DNA of 64,000 nt from Plantago ovata (lineage: Eukaryota; Streptophyta; Magnoliopsida; Lamiales; Plantaginaceae), in the NCBI GenBank assembly GCA_028274465.1, contig CM051458.1, forward strand, positions 25,621,566 through 25,685,565. Reading direction: 5' to 3'. Under the pieces are notes generated by a model. That model did no database searches, was not told the DNA's origin, and saw only the letters and a program-made list of their open reading frames with translations. This document shows, piece after piece, positions 35,401 through 45,800 of this stretch (position 1 is its first letter; every line of letters starts with the position of its first letter). Made by a program: the position numbers and the translations under genes.

Positions 35401-36960
35401 CTTCTCATCCTTTCTCTTATCTCCTTTCCATACGACTTTCTCCTCTCCAGGTTTTCCCAGGGATATGGCCTTGGTTCGACAATCCAGTTGCGCGTAGTGC
35501 TCGGACAGCCAATCCATACCCAGAATGACATCGTAGGTCGATAGAGGTAGAAATATTAGGTCAGCAGGGAAAGTTCTTCCTAGGATGGAAATCTCACATC
35601 GCTCGACGAACTTCTTAGTGATTAGACTAGCTCCCAAAGGTGTACATACTTCTAAAGCGTAGGGTAATACTTTGTATGGTAAAGCGAGTGATTCAGCAAA
35701 TACTTCAGTAATAAATGAATGTGTAGCACCAGGATCAAATAAAGCTTTAGAAGAAGTTTGAGCGATCAGTAGCGTACCTTCAACCACATTTGCGGTGTCA
35801 GGAACTTCATGACCGCCTATGCTGAAAACTCGGGGCTTCGCCATAGGACCCTTTCCATCATTTCTCGGAGCATAGTCTCCCGATCTTCCTCCCTTGACAA
35901 TGGCATGATGGTTCGGACAGTGGCTAATCTTGTGATCCTTACTCCCACAAGCCAAGCATAAACCCTGTCTTTTCCAGCAGTTGTGCTCATCGTGGTTGAC
36001 TCCTCCACAGTAGTTGCAGTTCTTCCTTGCCTGGGATGACTGCCCAGACCCTCCAGTAGTGTTGCGAGAACGGTTGTCATGCTGAGTACGGGAATACTTC
36101 GACGGTGGTGCCTGATATCCAGATTGATATCCTCCTCGATTCTCCCTCTTATAACTAGATTGGCTTCCTCCTCCATGGCTCCCAGAAGAACTAGAGTAGC
36201 TCCTCTTGCTCGAGTATGGCTTATCAGCCATCTTAATCTCCTTGAGACCACTCTCTACCTCGGAGGCGAGTTCAACAGCCTTGAGATAGGTAGGCATATT
36301 GGTCCCAAATAGACTGTACCGGATCTCAGAGTTGAGTCCCTTCACAAAGTGACGAACCTTCTCTCGTTCATCATCCTGGAAATGCGGCACGTATTTCAGT
36401 AATCGGGTAAACTCCGAGTCATAGTCGGCAACATCCATGTTTCCTTGCACCAAAGCTTGAAATTCGTCTCTCCGGTTCTCGCGAACCAGGCGAGGCACGT
36501 ACTTGTCCATGAAGTCCTTGGTGAAATTCTCCCAGGTACGAGCAACTCCCTCTTGTCTCCATCTCGCATTCACAGTTCTCCACCAGTTCCTGGCGGCTCC
36601 CACGAACTGGAAAGCAGCAAGCTCGATCTTCCTCTCGTCTGGATAGTGCAGGATCGAGAATAAGTTCTCCATGCCTTCGATCCAGAGCTCAGCCTTACGG
36701 GGATCTGGTGTTCCCTCGAACCTCTCGGGATGGAATCGAGTGAATCGCTCCGCAGCTTGATCGATGGTCTGGATCGGCGGTGGTGACGGAGGCTGAACAG
36801 GTGGTGCTGGTGCTCCAGCGCGGCGAATGGTTTCGCTGAAATTCCCCAGAGCAGCGATGATACGGTCCACTTGGTCTCCATTTTCAGCGTGCTGATCGTC
36901 TCCACTCCCATTGCTGCTGGCACCACGAGTGTTTCTGCGACTCATTCTAACAAAGGGCAC
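32407..36960 (-). CDS. Gag-Pol polyprotein with C-terminal chromodomain (1,517 aa)
   Basis: One uninterrupted frame encoding capsid and replication proteins of the retrotransposon. Approximate residue positions: Gag capsid ~95-210 (FVGAARNWW); two CCHC zinc knuckles ~313-351 ([14 protein letters not shown] and [14 protein letters not shown]); aspartic protease ~408-416 (DPGATHS); reverse transcriptase ~590-770 with FIDD at ~745; RNase H starting near TDASKEGLG (~890); integrase zinc-finger region ~1090-1123, then core motifs MDF, SDRDPKF and HPQTDGQSE (~1150-1253); and a chromodomain at ~1477-1507 ([14 protein letters not shown]). The likely start is the second Met (MSRRNTRG, 36945), six residues in. 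Length and order are normal for a plant chromovirus. A chromodomain of this type is thought to guide integration to marked chromatin, which fits an insertion in satellite. Confidence 0.95.
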   Translation of the reverse strand: MPFVRMSRRNTRGASSNGSGDDQHAENGDQVDRIIAALGNFSETIRRAGAPAPPVQPPSPPPIQTIDQAAERFTRFHPERFEGTPDPRKAELWIEGMENLFSILHYPDERKIELAAFQFVGAARNWWRTVNARWRQEGVARTWENFTKDFMDKYVPRLVRENRRDEFQALVQGNMDVADYDSEFTRLLKYVPHFQDDEREKVRHFVKGLNSEIRYSLFGTNMPTYLKAVELASEVESGLKEIKMADKPYSSKRSYSSSSGSHGGGSQSSYKRENRGGYQSGYQAPPSKYSRTQHDNRSRNTTGGSGQSSQARKNCNYCGGVNHDEHNCWKRQGLCLACGSKDHKISHCPNHHAIVKGGRSGDYAPRNDGKGPMAKPRVFSIGGHEVPDTANVVEGTLLIAQTSSKALFDPGATHSFITEVFAESLALPYKVLPYALEVCTPLGASLITKKFVERCEISILGRTFPADLIFLPLSTYDVILGMDWLSEHYAQLDCRTKAISLGKPGEEKVVWKGDKRKDEKFLLSAMEARRLYVKGATCFLAYLINKPKDQPKIEEVRVVKEFKGVFPEKLDSVPPEREVEFSIDLVPGTAPISKSPYRMAPAELKELKTQLQDLVDNGFVRPSSSPWGSPVLFVKKKDGTMRMCIDYRGLNQVTVKNKYPLPRIEELFDQLEGSKVYSKLDLRQGYYQVRVREEDIPKTALNSRYGHYEFVVMPFGLTNAPAVFMDLMHRVFQPYLDQFVVVFIDDILVYSKSEEDHEKHLRIVLETLQNNKLYAKFSKCEFWLDKVAFLGHIISGEGLEVDPSKIESIVNWKRPESVTEVRSFLGLAGYYRRFVKDYSKIAGPLSSLTGKNPKFVWSDKCQESFEELKKRLTTAPILALPEGTNDFIVYTDASKEGLGCVLMQREKVIAYASRKLKPYERNYPTHDLELAAIVFALGKWRHYLYGPEFTILTDHKSLKYVFTQKELNMRQRRWMEFLGDYTCTIRYHPGKANVVADALSRRVHVSNLEVSRLSCMFANITLRYELAGKILETQEHDEELQDIKAHITEPQNVKFSIDENGALRFQGRLCVPSDEELRRLILEEAHKSKYSMHLGGNKMYEDLKKVYWWTYMKRDVAQFVQSCWVCQQVKAEHQKPGGLLQPLEIPQWKWEMITMDFVTGLPVARGGFDSVWVIVDRLTKSAHFLPVKTTYTSEKLAEVYRDEIIRLHGTPVSIVSDRDPKFVSRFWKQVHEVLGTKLNFSTAAHPQTDGQSERTIQTLEDLLRLCVLDHQGSWAQHLPLVEYAYNNSYQASIGMAPFEALYGRKCRSPLYWDLEDRVSTPVAGERSLNEMIQETLEKVRLIRDRLRTAQSRQKSYADNRRRDLEFEVGDFVFLKLSPRKGIVRMGRRAKLNPRYVGPYEIIERVGIVAYRLQLPTTITGIHNVFHVSQLKKYYPDPSHVIQPEEVTIEEDLSYMEQPVRILDQKVQRLRNRQIKQVKVLWRNHQYEEATWESEDDMRRQYPELFNFSGANLGTKFF

Positions 36961-37314
36961 TACTTAGCAGTTGATTTAACAACCTCGAATCTCTAACTTA
37001 GAGAAGAGCAGAAAACAAAGAACTAAGGCCAGTACTTAATCTTCTACAACAGGTATAAACTGAGCAGTGAAGAAGAAAACATGCCTTGAACTTTAAAACA
37101 AAAAGCAAAAACAAGAAAACAACGAAGTCTCAAAACAGTCAAGCATGCAATAAAACACAAAGAAAACGGTCTCTACTCGTCTTAGCGAGGAAAACAGAAA
37201 ACCACAGAGTCAAATAAACGGAAAAGCATAAGCAGTCTCAGTCGGCTGAACTAAAAGAAAAACTCGCTTGGCAGAAACAAAGAAGTTCGGTACGAGTTCG
37301 AAAAGGCAACTATC
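36961..37314 (-). other. Leader between the extra ORF and gag
   Basis: About 350 bases, A-rich on the + strand, with no supported coding sequence. It separates the extra leader ORF from the Gag start and may hold packaging or translation-control signals; none is recognised. Confidence 0.5.
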
Positions 37315-37779
37315 CTAGTAACCGTCCTCGCTATCCTCCTCGGAACGTCTCTCGGGCACGTGAGCATCTCCTCCTTCTCCCTCAGAGGAGTCCTCCTCGG
37401 GATCTTCTTCGGATTCTTCTTCGTCTTCACTCTTTCCTCTACGGGATGGTCCGCAACCCTCGGGAAACGTCCTCCGAGCCTTCCTCCTGGGAATCCGGTT
37501 GCCAACATTGGATGCGGTTAACGTAACAAAGCCAGAGTGCTCCTTCGCGGCGCGTAAGGCTGTCTTCAGAAATCCGATCTCAGCTTCCTTCGTTGCTATC
37601 ACATCCCGAAGCTTAAAGTTCTCCAGCCAGTAGTGATCACGTTCATGCACGACTCTATCCATCACGAATCCAGGGTAAACGCCAACAACAGGAACGGAGG
37701 TATACGGGTTGAATTCTCCTTCGACTAGACGATAACGAATAACCCTCTTCTCAGAACTCATACCTATCTGTAAGCACAC
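37315..37779 (-). CDS. Extra leader ORF upstream of gag, function unknown (149-154 aa)
   Basis: Minus-strand frame with a likely start at MSSEKRVIRY (37764), six codons after the first Met. The N-terminal ~75 residues look folded and partly helical, with KEAEIGFLKTALRAAKEH suggesting a short coiled coil. A basic patch follows (RIPRRKARR), then a strongly acidic Ser/Glu/Asp tail (EDEEESEEDPEEDSSEGEGG). It resembles no standard Gag, Pol or Env part that I know. It lies between the PBS and Gag, where an upstream ORF would be met first by scanning ribosomes. Most Tekay elements are described with only Gag-Pol, so it may be a lineage-specific accessory gene. The alternative is a chance ORF, though its graded composition argues against that. 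Confidence 0.5.
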   Translation of the reverse strand: MCLQIGMSSEKRVIRYRLVEGEFNPYTSVPVVGVYPGFVMDRVVHERDHYWLENFKLRDVIATKEAEIGFLKTALRAAKEHSGFVTLTASNVGNRIPRRKARRTFPEGCGPSRRGKSEDEEESEEDPEEDSSEGEGGDAHVPERRSEEDSEDGY

Positions 37780-38021
37780 GCGTAGTTAACTAGTTAATAT
37801 CTACGTCAGAATCAAACAACCACGGAAGGTCAACGGTTTCAGAACGGGTCAAAGGTAGTCAGAAACAGAACAGAGAAGATGAAGAGACGGTTCAGGGTTA
37901 GTACGTAAGACTCGAATCAGAAAAACAACAGAAAATACAAGACCTAACCAGCGACTCGGACCCTCACACACACCCCAAAGGTCAAAAGATCCTATCCTAG
38001 CAAGCTCGAGTTTGAACTCAA
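37780..38021 (-). other. Leader between the PBS and the extra ORF
   Basis: About 240 bases of untranslated leader; no motif recognised. Confidence 0.5.
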
Positions 38022-38033
38022 GCTCTGATACCA
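38022..38033 (-). promoter_or_regulatory. Primer binding site (initiator-Met tRNA)
   Basis: Minus-strand TGGTATCAGAGC, the classic plant sequence complementary to the 3' end of initiator-Met tRNA. It lies two bases inside the 5' LTR (LTR edge at 38036) and primes minus-strand DNA synthesis. Confidence 0.95.
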
Positions 38034-38035
38034 AC

Positions 38036-39793
38036 TGTAACGGTACCGGTTTTGAAAACAAAATCTTTTCTTGAAAAAGGAAATTCGAAAATACTTCAAT
38101 AACAACGGTCGGCAATAAATGCCCAAAATAAACTTTGACGCTAACAATAACAAACAATATTCAATGACAACTCAAGTTCGAAAAGACAACGAATGAAGAC
38201 AAATAAAGTGTTCTTCTTATTTTGAAAAGAAACCCGTGACACCCCAGACCCTTTTCTCAGCCGCTGGCTTCCTAGTCACGCACATCCTCAGCAGCATCTG
38301 GAAGGAAGGAATTTTGGAAAAACAAAAGAGTGTGAGATAAAGGATCTCAGTGAGGTTCTAAGTTAAACAGAAAGTAAAACAGTTTAAAAACAAAATCCTT
38401 TTCAGAAAAACGAGCAAACAGAACAAAGCACATATAACAGATTAACAGAACAGAAACGTTGTAGACCGTTGGTGCAGCCCGCCTTATTGCTCCTACTCCC
38501 AGAATGCCCTTATAACTCCCTCCAGAGGATGCATAACTCCGGACAGAAACAGAAACCCCCGTGTACTTTGGGGAAACAGATCCTACGACCCTAATAGACC
38601 TCAGCGACTTCTGCCTCGCGCCTAAAAGGGAATAGACTAGGCCACGATCAAGCAAACCCGATAGTCCTCTACTACCCAAGCCTACCTAACCATAACCTAA
38701 TCGACCGGTCACACAGAAACAGAACAGATACAGAACAACAGATACAAATTAATTAACACCGAGAGGTGTTCCTGCAGAAAGGTCAGTACAGAACAGAGTA
38801 GCAATAAACAGAAATCCAAAAGTCATACTTAGGACTTATACTTTTACGCGGAAGCATACAATATACAGTATACAGTAATAGGTACAAACAGTCACGTAGC
38901 CTTCCAGTTTTTCGCAAATAATAGGTTTAGGGGTGAACACTCACCTTAGCTTGCGAGCAAACGACCTTCAACAAGAAATGAGCTTACGGGTTTACGGACA
39001 ACGGAGAACCTAACCAGAAAGTACTAACACAATTTAGAAGTCGAACGGACGGAAGGAAAAAGGTTGAAAAAGAAATGGTAAAGTCGGGGTTCGAACTCGG
39101 GACCTCTAAGTTAGTCAAGCAAGGACCTAACCAACTAGGCTAGCAAGTCAAGTCATACTAATTTACAAAACAGAAACTAAGTTTAAAACATTTTCAGAAA
39201 CTCTTTCGATTTTCAGATTCTGGAAATTACCAAAATACCCTCAGTGGTAAATTGCAAGAAAACCCATTTCGAAAACCGACAGATCAAACAAACCAGAAGT
39301 TCCAACACTTAACAGTCTTCTCAAAACAACAAGGTTTACGATATAAGCCTACTGTCAGTCAACTACGGTCAAAAGTAAAACTGCAAAAAGGTCCTTTAGG
39401 TTTTAAAGTTTCCCAAATCAGTCCACAAGAATCCAAAACATAACATCAAGGTCCAAAAGTCCTTTCGAGGTCAAACAGGAAATCAAAGTCAACATTCGAG
39501 GTCAAAAGATCACAAGTCCAGCAAACAGTAACTAAACTAACAACCTAAGTCCCGGTTCTCGGTTCGAAATAAATCACAATGTCAGATCGAACAGGGGTAA
39601 AATTGTCCAAGGGTAAAAATGTCCAAATCAGAATACGAGTACGAGTCTAAAACCGAGAGCAGTAGCAAAGAAACGAAATTTACCTTCGAATCGAACTAAA
39701 AGGTTGAACAAATCTGCAATTGAATAAATCGAAACGAAAAAGAGAATTAAACCAGATTCGAATCGAAATCGTAATCAAACTCGAATTCGAAAC
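38036..39793 (-). mobile_element. 5' LTR of the chromovirus, cut by an assembly gap
   Basis: 1,758 bases matching 29832-31589 with no visible difference and no indel. The rest (about 806 bp if the LTRs are equal) is not in the sequence. Equal ORF translations in both LTRs (110 aa at offset 8,204, and 63 aa likewise) support identity. Confidence 0.93.
39057..39142 (-). ncRNA. tRNA-like Pol III block inside the 5' LTR
   Basis: Same block as in the 3' LTR: A box at 39131-39142, B box at 39088-39099 and T5 runs at 39067-39071 and 39057-39061. Its presence in both LTRs shows that it was in the parent element before this insertion. Confidence 0.55.
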
Positions 39794-39893
39794 NNNNNNN
39801 NNNNNNNNNNNNNNNNNNNNNNNNNNNNNNNNNNNNNNNNNNNNNNNNNNNNNNNNNNNNNNNNNNNNNNNNNNNNNNNNNNNNNNNNNNNNN
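39794..39893. other. Assembly gap (100 N) inside the chromovirus LTR
   Basis: 100 N placeholder. If the LTR is full length and satellite resumes in register on the right, about 0.95 kb plus a whole number of monomers must be missing here, so the true gap is far longer than 100. Confidence 0.99.
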
Positions 39894-42800
39894 AAAGGGA
39901 AGACATATAACTCATTCTTACATGGGATTGTATCTTCATCTACCTAAAGCAATAGAAAGTGAATGAATGAATCAATAGACAACTAATCTAGTTTCGTAAG
40001 GGTAATGGAAAGGTTAGTTTCATCTATAGTACTTGTAGTTAGTTCTCTCCTATGTTTGAGGAAAGGGATATCATAATGGAACACTCTAAATAGCAATCTA
40101 ACTAATCTAGTGATCTAGTTGTTGTTCTAGATAAGGGAAGACATACAACTCATTCTTTACATGGGATCGTATCTTCATCTACCTAAAGCAATAGAAAGTG
40201 AATGAATGAATCAATAGACAACTAATCTAGTTTGTAAGGATAATGGAAAGGTTAGTTTCAACTACATTACTTGTAGTTAGTTCTCTCCTATGTTTGAGGA
40301 AATGGATATCATAATGGAACACTCTAAATAGCAATCTAACTAATCTAGTGATCTAGTTGTTGTTCTAGATAAAGGGATGACATACAACTCATTCTTTACA
40401 TGGGATCGTATCTTCATCTACCTAAAGCAATAGAAAGTGAATGAATGAATCAATAGACAACTAATCTAGTTTGTAAGGGTAATGGAAAGGTTAGTTTCAA
40501 CTACATTACTTGTAGTTATTCTCTCCTATGTTGAGGAAATGGATATCATAATGGAACACTCTAAATAGCAATCTAACTAATCTAGTGATCTAGTTGTTGT
40601 TCTATACATACAACTCAATCTTTACATGGCATTGTATCTTTCATCTACATAAAGCAATAGACAGTGGATGAATGAATCATCTAGTTATTAAGCACAATAG
40701 ATAGGTTAGTATTAATGGAAACTTTAACTTGCTCATTAAGGAAGCAAGGGAACTTCTTATTTAATTGTGTATATAACTCTAGTACTTGTAGTTAGTTCTC
40801 TCCTATGTTTGCGGAAAGGGATATCATACGGAACACTCTATATAGCAATCTAACTAATCAAGTGATCTATTTGTTGTTCTAGATAAAGGGAAGACATACA
40901 ACTCATTCTTTAGATGGGATATCTTTCATCTACCTAAAGCAATAGAAAGTGAATGAATGAATCAATAGACAACTAATCTAGTTTGTAAGGGTAATGGAAA
41001 GGTTAGTTTCAGCTATAGTACTTGTAGTTAGTTCTCTCCTATGTTTGAGGAAAGGGATATCATAACGGAACACTCTAAATAGCAATCTAACTAATCTAGT
41101 GATCTAGTTGTTATTCTAGACAAAGGGAAGACATATAACTCATTCTTTACATGGGATTGTATATTTCATCTACCTAAAGCAATAGAAAGTGAATGAATGA
41201 ATCAATAGAAAAACTAATCTAGTTCGTAAGGGTAATGGAAAGGTTAGTTTCATCTATAGTACTTGTAGTTAGTTCTCTCCTATGTTTGAGGAAAGGGATA
41301 TCATAATGGAACACTCTAAATAGCAATATAACTAATCTAGTGATCTAGTTGTTGTTCTAGATAAAGGGAAGACATACAACTCATTCTTTACATGGGATCG
41401 TATCTTCATCTACCTAAAGCAATAGAAAGTGAATGAATGAATCAATAGACAACTAATCTAGTTTGTAAGGTAATGGAAAGGTTAGTTTCAACTACATTAC
41501 TTGTAGTTATTTCTCTCCTATGTTTGAGGAAATGGATATCATAATGGAACACTCTAAATAGCAATCTAACTAATCTAGTGATCTAGTTGTTGTTCTATAC
41601 ATACAACTCAATCTTTACATGGCATTGTATCTTTCATCTACATAAAGCAATAGACAGTGGATGAATGAATCATCTAGTTATTAAGCACAATAGATAGGTT
41701 AGTATTAATGGAAACTTTAACTTGCTCATTAAGGAAGCAAGGGAACTTCTTATTTAATTGTGTATATAACTCTAGTACTTGTAGTTAGTTCTCTCCTATG
41801 TTTGCGGAAAGGGATATCATAACGGAACACTCTATATAGCAATCTAACTAATCAAGTGATCTATTTGTTGTTCTAGATAAAGGGAAGACATACAACTCAT
41901 TCTTTAGATGGGATGTATCTTTCATCTACCTAAAGCAATAGAAAGTGAATGAATGAATCAATAGACAACTAATCTAGTTTGTAAGGGTAATGGAAAGGTT
42001 AGTTTCAGCTATAGTACTTGTAGTTAGTTCTCTCCTATGTTTGAGGAAAGGGATATCATAACGGAACACTCTAAATAGCAATCTAACTAATCTAGTGATC
42101 TAGTTGTTATTCTAGACAAAGGGAAGACATATAACTCATTCTTTACATGGGATTGTATCTTTCATCTACCTAAAGCAATAGAAAGTGAATGAATGAATCA
42201 ATAGACAACTAATCTAGTTTGTAAGGGTAATGGAAAGGTTAGTTTCAGCTATAGTACTTGTAGTTAGTTCTCTCCTATGTTTGAGGAAAGGGATATCATA
42301 ATGGAACACTCTAAATAGCAATCTAACTAATCTAGTGATCTAGTTGTTGTTCTAGATAAAGGGAAGACATACAACTCATTCTTTACATGGGATTGTATCT
42401 TCATCTACCTAAAGCAATAGAAAGTGAATGAATGAATCAATAGACAACTAATCTAGTTTGTAAGGGTAATGGAAAGGTTAGTTTCAACTACAGTACTTGT
42501 AGTTAGTTCTCTCCTATGTTTGAGGAAATGGATATCATAATGGAACACTCTAAATAGCAATCTAACTAATCTAGTGATCTAGTTGTTTTTCTATACATAC
42601 AACTCATTCTTTACATGGCATTGTATCTTTCATCTACATAAAGCAATAGAAAGTGGATGAATGAATCATCTAGTTAGTAAGCACAATAGATAGGTTAGTA
42701 TTAATGGACACTTTAACTTGCTCATTAAGGAAGCAAGGGAACTTCTTATTTAATTGTGTATATAACTCTAGTACTTGTAGTTAGTTCTCTCCTATGTTTG

Positions 42801-45800
42801 CGGAAAGGGATATCATAACGGAACACTCTATATAGCAATCTAACTAATCAAGTGATCTATTTGTTGTTCTAGATAAAGGGAAGACATACAACTCATTCTT
42901 TAGATGGGATATCTTTCATCTACCTAAAGCAATAGAAAGTGAATGAATGAATCAATAGACAACTAATCTAGTTTGTAAGGGTAATGGAAAGGTTAGTTTC
43001 AGCTATAGTACTTGTAGTTAGTTCTCTCCTATGTTTGAGGAAAGGGATATCATAACGGAACACTCTAAATAGCAATCTAACTAATCTAGTGATCTAGTTG
43101 TTATTCTAGACAAAGGGAAGACATATAACTCATTCTTTACATGGGATTGTATATTTCATCTACCTAAAGCAATAGAAAGTGAATGAATGAATCAATAGAC
43201 AACTAATCTAGTTTGTAAGGGTAATGGAAAGGTTAGTTTCATCTATAGTACTTGTAGTTAGTTCTCTCCTATGTTTGAGGAAAGGGATATCATAATGGAA
43301 CACTCTAAATAGCAATATAACTAATCTAGTGATCTAGTTGTTGTTCTAGATAAAGGGAAGACATACACTCATTCTTTACATGGGATCGTATCTTCATCTA
43401 CCTAAAGCAATAGAAAGTGAATGAATGAATCAATAGACAACTAATCTAGTTTGTAAGGGTAATGGAAAGGTTAGTTTCAACTACATTACTTGTAGTTAGT
43501 TCTCTCCTATGTTTGAGGAAATGGATATCATAATGGAACACTCTAAATAGCAATCTAACTAATCTAGTGATCTAGTTGTTGTTCTAGATAAAGGGAAGAC
43601 ATACAACTCATTCTTTACATGGGATTGTATCTTCATCTACCTAAGCATAGAAAGTGAATGAATGAATCAATAGACAACTAATCTAGTTTGTAAGGGTAAT
43701 GGAAAGGTTAGTTTCAACTACAGTACTTGTAGTTAGTTCTCTCCTATGTTTGAGGAAATGGATATCATAATGGAACATTCTAAATAGCAATCTAACTAAT
43801 CTAGTGATCTTGTTGTTTTTCTATACATACAACTTATTCTTTACATGGCATTGTATCTTTCATCTACATAACGCAATAGAAAGTGGATGAATGAATCATC
43901 TAGTTAGTAAGCACAATAGATAGGTTAGTATTAATGGACACTTTAACTTGCTCATTAAGTAAGCAAGGGAACTTCTTATTTAATTGTGTATATAACTCTA
44001 GTACTTGTAGTTAGTTCTCTCCTATGTTTGCGGAAAGGGATATCATAACGGAACACTCTATATAGCAATCTAACTAATCAAGTGATCTATTTGTTGTTCT
44101 AGATAAAGGGAAGACATACAACTCATTCTTTAGATGGGATGTATCTTTCATCTACCTAAAGCAATAGAAAGTGAATGAATGAATCAATAGACAACTAATC
44201 TAGTTTGTAAGGGTAATGGAAAGGTTAGTTTCAGCTATAGTACTTGTAGTTAGTTCTCTCCTATGTTTGAGGAAAGGGATATCATAACGGAACACTCTAA
44301 ATAGCAATCTAACTAATCTAGTGATCTAGTTGTTATTCTAGACAAAGGGAAGACATATAACTCATTCTTTACATGGGATTGTATATTTCATCTACCTAAA
44401 GCAATAGAAAGTGAATGAATGAATCAATAGAAAACTAATCTAGTTCGTAAGGGTAATGGAAAGGTTAGTTTCATCTATAGTACTTGTAGTTAGTTCTCTC
44501 CTATGTTTGAGGAAAGGGATATCATAATGGAACACTCTAAATAGCAATATAACTAATCTAGTGATCTAGCTGTTGTTCTAGATAAAGGGAAGACATACAA
44601 CTCATTCTTTACATGGGATCGTATCTTCATCTACCTAAAGCAATAGAAAGTGAATGAATGAATCAATAGACAACTAATCTAGTTTGTAAGGGTAATGGAA
44701 AGGTTAGTTTCAACTACATTACTTGTAGTTATTTCTCTCCTATGTTTGAGGAAATGGATATCATAATGGAACACTCTAAATAGCAATCTAACTTATCTAG
44801 TGATCTAGTTGTTGTTCTATACATACAACTCAATCTTTACATGGCATTGTATCTTTCATCTACATAAAGCAATAGACAGTGGATGAATGAATCATCTAGT
44901 TATTAAGCACAATAGATAGGTTAGTATTAATGGAAACTTTAACTTGCTCATTAAGGAAGCAAGGGAACTTCTTATTTAATTGTGTATATAACTCTAGTAC
45001 TTGTAGTTAGTTCTCTCCTATGTTTGCGGAAAGGGATATCATAGCGGAACACTCTATATAGCAATCTAACTAATCAAGTGATCTATTTGTTGTTCTAGAT
45101 AAAGGGAAGACATACAACTCATTCTTTAGATGGGATATCTTTCATCTACCTAAAGCAATAGAAAGTGAATGAATGAATCAATAGACAACTAATCTAGTTT
45201 GTAAGGGTAATGGAAAGGTTAGTTTCAGCTATAGTACTTGTAGTTAGTTCTCTCCTATGTTTGAGGAAAGGGATATCATAACGGAACACTCTAAATAGCA
45301 ATCTAACTAATCTAGTGATCTAGTTGTTATTCTAGACAAAGGGAAGACATATAACTCATTCTTTACATGGGATTGTATCTTTCATCTACCTAAAGCAATA
45401 GAAAGTGAATGAATGAATCAATAGAAAACTAATCTAGTTCGTAAGGGTAATGGAAAGGTTAGTTTCATCTATAGTACTTGTAGTTAGTTCTCTCCTATGT
45501 TTGAGGAAAGGGATATCATAATGGAACACTCTAAATAGCAATATAACTAATCTAGTGATCTAGTTGTTGTTCTAGATAAAGGGAAGACATACAACTCATT
45601 CTTTACATGGGATCGTATCTTCATCTACCTAAAGCAATAGAAAGTGAATGAATGAATCAATAGACAACTAATCTAGTTTGTAAGGATAATGGAAAGGTTA
45701 GTTTCAACTACATTACTTGTAGTTAGTTCTCTCCTATGTTTGAGGAAATGGATATCATAATGGAACACTCTAAATAGCAATCTAACTAATCTAGTGATCT

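Larger units (their letters stand above)
29832..39793 (-). mobile_element. Tekay/Del-like chromovirus (Ty3/gypsy), looks whole up to an assembly gap in its 5' LTR
   Basis: Minus-strand LTR retrotransposon inserted in reverse-oriented satellite. In its own 5'-to-3' order it has a 5' LTR (38036 up to the gap), a PBS complementary to initiator-Met tRNA, a leader with an extra ORF, a single Gag-Pol frame ending in a chromodomain, a PPT and a 3' LTR (29832-32395). The LTRs share about 1,758 readable bases at a constant offset of 8,204, with no difference that I could see, so the insertion is very recent. Long LTRs, a single polyprotein and an integrase-linked chromodomain fit the Tekay (Del) clade. 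No break is visible in the coding region. The missing 5' LTR end and the target duplication are hidden by the gap. Confidence 0.9.

Noticed and set aside
29832-39793. Centromeric CRM-type chromovirus
   Set aside because: The C-terminal domain looks like a standard chromodomain and the LTRs are 2.56 kb; this fits Tekay/Del better than CRM.
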